Assembly: GCA_949373085.1 (NCBI GenBank)
Contig: CASICJ010000047.1
Location: 1-64,000, forward strand
DNA length: 64,000 nucleotides
Source of the DNA: an uncultured Verrucomicrobiales bacterium
Lineage (GTDB): Bacteria; Verrucomicrobiota; Verrucomicrobiia; Verrucomicrobiales; Akkermansiaceae
Reading direction: 5' to 3'
This document shows positions 57,894 to 64,000 of this stretch, piece by piece. The notes below the pieces were generated by a model that worked only from the letters and a program-made list of their open reading frames with translations, was not told where the DNA came from and made no database searches. Numbering within the stretch: position 1 is the stretch's first letter; each line of letters starts with the position of its first letter. Position numbers and translations under genes: made by a program.

Positions 57894-57918
57894 GAACGAC
57901 TGAAATTTTGTTGAAGTT
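57894..57918 (-). promoter_or_regulatory. Weak ECF-like promoter match upstream of the sigma gene
   Basis: Reading minus, AAC is followed after 17 bases by CGTTC, resembling the stronger candidate at 56216-56243 with the same spacing. It would leave a leader of about 200 bases. The 375-base divergent gap (57692-58066) otherwise shows only a small ACCGG/CCGGT inverted repeat (57724-57745) and no supported gene. Confidence 0.2.
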
Positions 57919-58066
57919 GAGTGCTTCAGGGTGTCGGAGAAAGAGCGTTTGGCAATTTTGGTATCAGTGAATCTTGGAGTGCGAGATACTCGAGGATACT
58001 TAAATCTTGCCAATCAGTTGTTGGGAAGGACTTGCGGGATTGAGGAAGCAGCGCTAAACCACCGAC

Positions 58067-61000
58067 TTGAACATCAGCTATCCAGATCTGCCGGTGTCGC
58101 GTCGGAGGGAGGAGATCCTCGAGGACATGAGGGCCTCGCAGGTCTTAGTGGTAGTGGGTGAGACGGGGTCTGGAAAGACGACCCAGTTGCCCAAAATGGC
58201 TTTGGAGCTTGCGCGGGAGTTGGGGCAAGAGGGGCGAATTGGGTGTACGCAGCCGCGGCGATTAGCCGCGACTTCGGTGGCTCGTCGCGTTGCCGATGAG
58301 TGCAAGGTGGAGATTGGAAAAGAAGTGGGTTGGCAGGTCCGTTTTACAGAGGTCTGCTCGAAAGAAACGAAAGTGAAATTCATGACGGACGGAATTCTGC
58401 TGGCGGAGACGCAGAGGGACCGGGAGCTACGGCAATATGATACCATTATTATTGATGAGGCCCACGAGCGATCCTTGAATATAGATTTTCTGTTGGGGTA
58501 TCTGAAGCAACTAGTTAAACGGCGGAAGGATTTAAGGGTCGTGATTTCATCGGCTACCTTGGATGCGGGAAGGTTCTCCGAGTTCTTTGAGAAATGTCCA
58601 GTGGTGCAGGTGGAGGGGCGGACTTTTCCGGTAGAAGATATTTTTTTACCTGGATATGAGAGTGAGAGTTTGCGCGAGCATGTCGGACGTGGGGTGGAAT
58701 ATGTCACTGATTTAGATCCTGATGGCGATGTCTTGGTATTTTTGCCAGGGGAAAGAGAAATCCGTGAGTGTGCGGATTTGATAGAGGGTCAGGGATTTTT
58801 TAACACCGAAGCGGTACCGGTTTTTGCGCGGCTCTCTCTGGCGGATCAGGAGAAAGTTTTTGCTCCTAGCGGAAAGCGGAGAGTCTTTTTGGCGACGAAC
58901 GTGGCCGAGACTTCGCTAACGATCCCGGGAATTGTTTCGGTGGTGGATAGCGGAATGGCGAGGGTGAGTCGATTTAGTCCTTCGAGGCAGGTACAGAGTT
59001 TACAAATCGAAATGATTTCGCAGGCGAGTGCACGGCAAAGACGAGGGAGATGTGGCCGGGTGCGCGACGGAATTTGTGTGAAGCTTTATGATGAGGAAGC
59101 GCTTGAGATGGCGCCGGAGTTTACGGATCCGGAGATTCGGCGGAGTGCTTTAAGCGGGGTAATTTTACGAATGCTTTCGCTGAAACTGGGAGATGTAAGG
59201 GAGTTTCCGTTTATTGATCCACCGGGGCCCCGCGCCGTGAATGAAGGCTGGGATACTCTTGAGGAAGTGGGTGCGGTGGCGAAGAAATCGGAGGCGCGAC
59301 TGACTGATACGGGAAGGACCTTATCTAGATTACCTTTGGATCCGCGATTAGGCCGGATGTTGGTGGAAAGCGAGCGACGGGGAGTATTTGAGGAGGTATT
59401 GATCATAGTATCGGGACTCTCGGCGATGGATGTAAGGGAACGTCCACAGGGCAAGGAAGAGCGGGCCGACGAAAGGCAGAAAGAGTTTCTTGATCAGAAG
59501 TCAGACTTCGGGGTGTTTTTGAATTTGTGGAAAGGGATTCAGGATTTCCGGGGAGAGAGAGGAAAGCTCAAGTCCAACCAATTACGGAAGTGGTGTGAGA
59601 AGCATTTCTTGAGCTACCGCCGGGTGAGGGAATGGTTGGGAATCAACTCGGAACTACGTCGTTCGTTTCAGAAGGAGGGGGTAAAAGGTAAGGTCATTGA
59701 AACAGCGGCCGATGTGTATGCCGAGGTGCATAAATCAGTGCTGACTGGAATTCCAAGGCAGATTGGAGTGTGGGATAAGGAAAAGCGCATTTATCATAGT
59801 GTGGGAAAGCGGCAGTTTGCGGTCTTTCCAGGCTCGGGGCTTTTCAAGAGCAAGCGGGCGCTTTGGGTTTTGGGTTTTGAGTTGGTTGAGACCTCGCGAC
59901 TATGGGCACGTAAGGTGGCGGAGATTGACCCCAAGTGGGTTGAGGAGGTGGTGCCGCATTTGTGTCGGAGCAAATATCATTCACCGCATTGGAATGAGCA
60001 GCAGGGGGCTGTTTACGGGACGGAGGATGTCTTACTTGGGGGGCTGACGGTGGTTGAAGGGCGGAGAGTCTTCTTTGGGCGGGTAAATCCCAAGGTGGCT
60101 TTTGAGGTTTTTGTGGGAGAGGCCCTGGTGGATGGGAAGATGCGAGGTAACAACTTGGTGACGCAGAACCTAGCGTGGGTGAAGGAAACTATTCTGGGAG
60201 CGGAACGGAAATTGCGGCGAGTCGGTTACTTGTGGAATGAGGTTGCCGCGTATGACTTCTTTTTTGAGCGTCTCCCAGCAGCGACAAATACCACAAAGCA
60301 GTTTTACAAACTGACCGAAACATCGAAGGAGGCAGGAAAGTTGATGGTGCGTTTCTCAGATCTCATTTGGGAGGAAGAGATCGAGGATCGGCTGCGACTT
60401 TTTCCGGATGTGGTCGAGCATGGAGGACGTAAGTGGCGGGTGAATTACGTCAGTGATTTGGAAGCGGGTGATGACGGATTGACTTTTGAGGTGGGAATAG
60501 ACGAATTGGCGGTTTTCCCAGACTATCTGCCCAGCTGGGGGGTGCCGGGAATTTTGGAAGATCGGGTGGAGTTGTTAATCCGAAGCTTGCCAAAAGATTG
60601 GCGTCGGGAGTGCCAACCGGTGGCCGAGAAGGTATCGGGATTTATTTCTGTGTGGGAGGATTGGGAGCCACAGGGGCATTTAGAGGAGGCCTTACTTGAG
60701 TATTTACGAAATAAAGTGGGGCGGAATTCGTTAGAAGGCTTGGAGGTGAATCGATTACCTCAACACTTGCGACCGAAGCTGCGGGTGCGGAATGAGACGG
60801 ATGAGGTAATGGCCTTTGGTGAGGATGTTTGGGCAATCAAAAAAAAGTTGGCGGGAGAGTTGAGGGCGCGGCGTGAAGCAGCTGCGAATGAGGAATGGGA
60901 AATGACGGGTGGCGAGGTTTGGAGTTTTGGCGAGATTCCAGTTGAGGCGGAAGGCAGTATTTTTCCAGGGTTGGTAGACGAAGGAAATACGGTGGGAATG

Positions 61001-61714
61001 CGTGCGTATTTGGAGAGAGAAGAGGCGGCTGAGAGCCATCGTTCCGGGGTAGTCAGATTGTTTCTTATCGAGCATGCTGAGTATTGCCCGTATATGCGCA
61101 AAAATTTTCCATTGAAGATAGCGGGGCGTTTCATGCTGTCTTTGCTACCGAAGGAAACTCTCGAGGATTTTATACGGGTTTCGGCGGAAGGGGGGATGAA
61201 GAAAATAGCGTGGACCGAGGGGGAGTTTAGGGAATCTTCAGCCATCGGGCGGGGAGAATGGTATGCTTCTGCCGAGAAGATTGCGGGCGCGGTTGAGGGA
61301 ATGGCTGATGCTGATGGTCGGGTGCGGGAGTGGATGGAGGAGAATCGAAAAGATAGGCATCTTGGTGAAGTGGTGACGCAATTTGAGGAGCAGCGGGAAT
61401 GGTTGTTACGACCCAGCTTTGGTTGGTTGGCTGGCTACGATCGGATGCAGAGGTATCAGCGGTATTTTTATGGAATGGAGGATCGGATCAGCCGGCTGGA
61501 AACGCAGCCCTTGATTCGTGATGAGGAGAAGCAGAATCAATTTTTGCCTCTCTGGGATGAGTGGATGATTCTTTGGAATGAATATCCCGAAGCAGTGCGG
61601 ATCTGGGAGATTGGTTGGATGCTCGAGGAGTGGCGCTTACAATTGTTTGCACCCGGAGTACCCCATATGGGGAAGGTGAGCGCAAAGCGAATTCAGAAGG
61701 CGTTGGAGATCTGA
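58067..61714 (+). CDS. hrpA: ATP-dependent RNA helicase of the HrpA (DEAH) family
   Basis: This 1215-residue protein is close to the usual HrpA length. Helicase motifs in order: GETGSGKTTQ (Walker A), TQPRRLAA, IIDEAHERSLN (DEAH), SSATLDAG, ATNVAETSLTIPG and QRRGRCGRV. A helicase-associated domain, an OB-like segment and the long C-terminal DUF3418-type region follow. HrpA unwinds RNA and acts in mRNA processing and on stalled or collided ribosomes. The start is a TTG at 58067, the first available codon for the full N-terminus; no strong ribosome site is visible. It ends before a strong bidirectional hairpin at 61824. Confidence 0.94.
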   Translation: MNISYPDLPVSRRREEILEDMRASQVLVVVGETGSGKTTQLPKMALELARELGQEGRIGCTQPRRLAATSVARRVADECKVEIGKEVGWQVRFTEVCSKETKVKFMTDGILLAETQRDRELRQYDTIIIDEAHERSLNIDFLLGYLKQLVKRRKDLRVVISSATLDAGRFSEFFEKCPVVQVEGRTFPVEDIFLPGYESESLREHVGRGVEYVTDLDPDGDVLVFLPGEREIRECADLIEGQGFFNTEAVPVFARLSLADQEKVFAPSGKRRVFLATNVAETSLTIPGIVSVVDSGMARVSRFSPSRQVQSLQIEMISQASARQRRGRCGRVRDGICVKLYDEEALEMAPEFTDPEIRRSALSGVILRMLSLKLGDVREFPFIDPPGPRAVNEGWDTLEEVGAVAKKSEARLTDTGRTLSRLPLDPRLGRMLVESERRGVFEEVLIIVSGLSAMDVRERPQGKEERADERQKEFLDQKSDFGVFLNLWKGIQDFRGERGKLKSNQLRKWCEKHFLSYRRVREWLGINSELRRSFQKEGVKGKVIETAADVYAEVHKSVLTGIPRQIGVWDKEKRIYHSVGKRQFAVFPGSGLFKSKRALWVLGFELVETSRLWARKVAEIDPKWVEEVVPHLCRSKYHSPHWNEQQGAVYGTEDVLLGGLTVVEGRRVFFGRVNPKVAFEVFVGEALVDGKMRGNNLVTQNLAWVKETILGAERKLRRVGYLWNEVAAYDFFFERLPAATNTTKQFYKLTETSKEAGKLMVRFSDLIWEEEIEDRLRLFPDVVEHGGRKWRVNYVSDLEAGDDGLTFEVGIDELAVFPDYLPSWGVPGILEDRVELLIRSLPKDWRRECQPVAEKVSGFISVWEDWEPQGHLEEALLEYLRNKVGRNSLEGLEVNRLPQHLRPKLRVRNETDEVMAFGEDVWAIKKKLAGELRARREAAANEEWEMTGGEVWSFGEIPVEAEGSIFPGLVDEGNTVGMRAYLEREEAAESHRSGVVRLFLIEHAEYCPYMRKNFPLKIAGRFMLSLLPKETLEDFIRVSAEGGMKKIAWTEGEFRESSAIGRGEWYASAEKIAGAVEGMADADGRVREWMEENRKDRHLGEVVTQFEEQREWLLRPSFGWLAGYDRMQRYQRYFYGMEDRISRLETQPLIRDEEKQNQFLPLWDEWMILWNEYPEAVRIWEIGWMLEEWRLQLFAPGVPHMGKVSAKRIQKALEI

Positions 61715-61823
61715 TGTCATCATTATGATGAGGCATCGCATTTCCCAAAAACTCACGGAAAGGACTTCGAGCTGTCTGTGACTTCTCCCAGCCTACCCGC
61801 GGTGAATTTTAGTAGGGTCCAAA

Positions 61824-61853
61824 AAAAGGCCCACCAAAAATGGCGGGCCTTTT
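61824..61853. terminator. Bidirectional rho-independent terminator
   Basis: A 13-base stem with one mismatch (AAAAGGCCCACCA with TGGCGGGCCTTTT) around an AAAA loop lies between the convergent helicase and RRM genes. A/T runs flank both sides, so it can serve both transcripts. Confidence 0.85.
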
Positions 61854-61876
61854 AAAAATCTAGTAAGAAGAGTTGT

Positions 61877-62272
61877 TTACCAACCACCTTCGTTGTCACG
61901 ACCACCGCCACGGCGATCACGGCCACCGCCACCACGGCGTTCACGGCCACCACCGCCACCGCGACGATCTCCACCGTAGCCACCACCCCCACCACCGCCA
62001 CCGCCACCGCCACCGCGGTTTTGTTGTGGGCGACGCTCTTCGGCTTCGTTGACGCGGAGATTACGACCCATAAGGTCGGCTCCATCCATTTCTTCGATAG
62101 CTTTCCGTGCGAGGTCGTCGTCGGCAAGCGTGATGAAGGCGAATCCGCGTGGGCGGTTTGTTTCGCGATCAAGAGGAATGAAGAGGTCTTCGATAGTTCC
62201 GTAAGCGGAGAATGCTTCTTTGATGTCGTCATCCGAAGCAGCGAAAGGCAGATTGCCGAGGTACAGTTTCAT
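61877..62272 (-). CDS. Glycine-rich RRM RNA-binding protein
   Basis: This 131-residue protein consists of one RNA recognition motif (about 1-78) and an RGG-rich tail (about 86-131). RNP2 is LYLGNL at 3-8 and RNP1 is RGFAFITL at 42-49, with the aromatic residues that stack on RNA. Bacterial proteins of this form, best known from cyanobacteria, bind single-stranded RNA and are often cold-induced. The tail of Gly interrupted by Arg and Tyr resembles eukaryotic RGG boxes and probably adds RNA affinity. It faces the RNA helicase gene across a shared terminator, so they are not co-transcribed. Confidence 0.93.
   Translation of the reverse strand: MKLYLGNLPFAASDDDIKEAFSAYGTIEDLFIPLDRETNRPRGFAFITLADDDLARKAIEEMDGADLMGRNLRVNEAEERRPQQNRGGGGGGGGGGGGYGGDRRGGGGGRERRGGGGRDRRGGGRDNEGGW
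61883..62017 (-). repeat. Low-complexity Gly/Arg-coding tract
   Basis: Tandem imperfect GGN-GGN-CGN triplets encode the RGG tail of the RRM protein, with an uninterrupted run of Gly codons (about 61989-62017). Such tracts can change length by slippage. Confidence 0.7.
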
Positions 62273-62770
62273 AGTCTTTGAAGTAAAAAATGAAGCAGGA
62301 GCGGAGATTCCGCTCGGACTTCATGACCAGAGATTGGCTGGATTATTTGCAATAGCGAGGATTGATTGAGCTTTTTTAGGAGGGATTTTTGAGGTCGAAA
62401 TAGATTTATTGGATGTGTTTGGACTCTGTTTTACGACGAGAATCCCCGTTAATTCGATCGATTCTAGTAGGCGCTTTAAAAATCTAAGGTGCTTCTCTCG
62501 GTGCCTTAAAGTCTCTTTGGTTTGAGTGCCAGAAAGCAGATAAGCTAGAAATGGAGGAGAGGGTTTTCAATTCGAGGTCCTTTCCGAATGCCTTGCTTTG
62601 TGCCAAGTTTGCGAGGCGTAGGGCTTACGATTTGCAGATATTATTAGCTAAGCATTAAAGTCAGTGTGTAGACTTGACCATTTTTTGGTCGGTTGGTCGT
62701 TAGAGATTAGGTCGCGGAATCTGCTCCGTTTGCTTTGGCATGCCGGGTTGTTCTGTATTAGCTTCTTGGC
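62273..62770. other. Intergenic region without a supported gene
   Basis: These 498 bases separate the divergent RRM and transglutaminase genes and must hold both promoters. A TTGACC hexamer at 62674-62679 lies just upstream of the transglutaminase gene inside a small GACCA/TGGTC inverted repeat, but no good -10 partner follows. I see no tRNA, riboswitch or conserved small ORF. Confidence 0.5.
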
Positions 62771-63832
62771 ATGAATAAAAAGCTGGTGATTTTCTGGTAT
62801 CTTCTGACCTGTTGGGCGTGGGGTGGAGAGGTGGAGAATTTTATTGAAGCAGCTGAGAAAAAGCATGGTGAGTTTGGAGAAAAGGCTGCTCGTTTTTTGG
62901 TAGAGGGTATGCCCGAGGGAGATCGGGAAAATTTGGGCCGGGATTTTTTGATGACGAATCTGGACCTTGCGTTGAAGGCCAAGAAGGAATTTTCTTGGGC
63001 GAAGAAAGTTCCAGATGGGATATTTTTGAATGACGTCCTTCCTTATGCCTCACTCGATGAAACCCGTGAAGATTGGCGCTCGTTTTTTTATCCTAATTGC
63101 AAGGAGTTGGTAAAAGGTGCTAGGACGACGACCGAGGCTGCGCAAGCGATTAACAAAGGGATTTTTAATCTAATCAAGGTCCACTATAATACAGGGCGGA
63201 AGGCTCCAAACCAGAGCCCTGCGGAATCGATCAAGTTGGGAAAAGCGACTTGTACCGGACTATCAATTATTCTGGTAGATGCTTGTAGGTCTGTTGGTAT
63301 TCCAGCTCGAATTGCAGGGACTGCCTTATGGTTTAACAAGCGGGGCAATCATACGTGGGTTGAGATTTATGATAATGGAAATTGGTATTTTACGGGAGCT
63401 GATGAATACGACGCTAAAGGATTTAATCGGGGGTGGTTCACAGGTGATGCTTCCAAGGCAATTGAGGATCAATGGCAGCATGCGATTTGGGCTTCGTCGT
63501 GGAAGAAGACGGGATCAAATTTTCCAATGGTATGGGATATTCGGAACAAAGAGGTTTCTGGAGTGAATGTGACCTCTCGCTATGTGAAGAAAAAAAAGAC
63601 TTCCGAAGGCATGGTTTATTTTCGGATGTGGGATCGGAAGGGCGGTAAACGCGTTGTAGCAGTTTTAAATGAAGTGGTTAAAACGAAAGCCGGCACGGCG
63701 GATTTAAACGACATGGCGGAGCTCCAGATTAAGGTCGGAGAAGTGCTTAGGGTGACTCTTGATGGCGAGACGCGATCGGTCAAGGTGCCAACGGGAAAGA
63801 CGGTAGATCTTTACTGGGATCAATTGAAATGA
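62771..63832 (+). CDS. Exported transglutaminase-like (cysteine protease fold) protein
   Basis: This 353-residue protein has a signal peptide (about 1-19). The transglutaminase-like core lies at about 110-220, with the catalytic triad Cys161 (KATCTGLS), His194 (GNHTWVEIY) and Asp211 (GADEYD). GIPARIAGTALWF between the Cys and His fits the family. Bacterial secreted members usually act as proteases or peptide amidases. A beta-rich tail (about 260-353) with VVAVLNEVVKTKAGTADL may bind substrate. The ATGA overlap couples it to the CBM9-like gene that follows. Confidence 0.88.
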   Translation: MNKKLVIFWYLLTCWAWGGEVENFIEAAEKKHGEFGEKAARFLVEGMPEGDRENLGRDFLMTNLDLALKAKKEFSWAKKVPDGIFLNDVLPYASLDETREDWRSFFYPNCKELVKGARTTTEAAQAINKGIFNLIKVHYNTGRKAPNQSPAESIKLGKATCTGLSIILVDACRSVGIPARIAGTALWFNKRGNHTWVEIYDNGNWYFTGADEYDAKGFNRGWFTGDASKAIEDQWQHAIWASSWKKTGSNFPMVWDIRNKEVSGVNVTSRYVKKKKTSEGMVYFRMWDRKGGKRVVAVLNEVVKTKAGTADLNDMAELQIKVGEVLRVTLDGETRSVKVPTGKTVDLYWDQLK

Positions 63833-64000
63833 AGCCAAGACGTTACCAGTGTCGCAGGGTAGAGGGGCCAATCAAGATTGATGGGTCGCTCGAGGATCCG
63901 GCATGGCAGGAGCTGCCGTGGACCGATGACTTTGTCGATATTACGGGGCAGGAAGCACTTCGGCCTTACTTTCAAACCCGGGTCAAGATGGCTTGGGATG
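63829..64000 (+). CDS. CBM9-like carbohydrate-binding protein, 5' part only
   Basis: The ATG at 63829 overlaps the upstream stop, and the frame is open to the window end (57 residues). The start GPIKIDGSLEDPAWQELPWTDDF followed by RPYFQTRVKMAWD is the N-terminal pattern of carbohydrate-binding family 9-like domains, which bind sugar chain ends. No signal peptide is seen, unusual for this family, though the gene may start elsewhere or be intracellular. It is co-translated with the transglutaminase-like gene. Confidence 0.8.
   Translation, partial: MKPRRYQCRRVEGPIKIDGSLEDPAWQELPWTDDFVDITGQEALRPYFQTRVKMAWD

Noticed and set aside
1-64000. tRNA, rRNA, CRISPR, insertion sequence or prophage
   Set aside because: No tRNA-like T-arm, spaced direct repeats, transposase, integrase or phage gene was seen by eye; a tRNAscan-SE or ISfinder run would be decisive.

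Overview
The window looks like a chromosome segment of a Verrucomicrobiota bacterium, probably marine or otherwise polysaccharide-feeding; Planctomycetota is the alternative. The basis is a dense set of secreted protein families typical of that superphylum: multidomain c-type cytochromes (PSCyt1/DUF1549/DUF1553 and DUF1592/DUF1588/DUF1585), their Tat-exported partners (DUF1501, DUF1552), sorbosone-dehydrogenase-like proteins ending in a Pirellula/Verrucomicrobium-type heme domain, GQSNM esterases, a sulfatase, and a CotH/lamin-tail protein. I saw no rRNA, tRNA, CRISPR array, transposase or integrase.

Layout. 1-3.7 kb (minus): ferric-iron ABC importer fbpA-fbpB-fbpC (fbpC runs off the left edge), with a truncated extra copy of the fbpB N-terminus between fbpA and fbpB. 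4.0-9.1 kb (plus): DUF1592-class cytochrome, DUF1552 protein, SASA esterase. 9.1-13.5 kb (minus): DUF1549/1553 cytochrome plus DUF1501. 13.7-21.1 kb (plus): dehydrogenase-cytochrome, then another DUF1549/1553 + DUF1501 pair. 21.3-27.9 kb: sulfatase (minus) diverging from a third such pair (plus). 28.1-37.6 kb (plus): CotH/LTD protein, metallophosphoesterase, and a second DUF1592 + DUF1552 pair, abutting a decayed cytochrome remnant. 37.8-39.3 kb (minus): DJ-1/PfpI protein and sugar isomerase/epimerase. 39.4-47.1 kb (plus): two SASA esterases and a giant ceramidase-like/LamG/dehydrogenase/cytochrome fusion. 47.2-51.3 kb (minus): a fourth DUF1549/1553 + DUF1501 pair. 51.5-53.6 kb (plus): an OmpR-type two-component system. 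53.7-57.7 kb (minus): a secreted protein, EF-hand protein, two LTxxQ/Spy-like proteins, a small membrane protein and an ECF sigma factor. 58.1-61.7 kb (plus): HrpA-type helicase. 61.9-62.3 kb (minus): glycine-rich RRM protein. 62.8-64.0 kb (plus): transglutaminase-like protein and the start of a CBM9-like protein.

How the genes fit together. Six cytochrome + Tat-partner modules lie in about 47 kb. The class pairing is strict (DUF1549/1553 with DUF1501; DUF1592 with DUF1552), and five of the six pairs share a 4-base ATGA stop/start overlap, which implies coupled translation. Each cytochrome keeps the same redox chassis but carries a different beta-sandwich, lectin-like insert in the middle. 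I infer substrate-specific secreted redox/hydrolase units acting on different glycans, alongside the sulfatase and the O-acetyl esterases. The biochemical reaction of these units is not established. The right-hand part holds regulation (two-component system and an ECF sigma/sensor cluster) and RNA-handling housekeeping genes.
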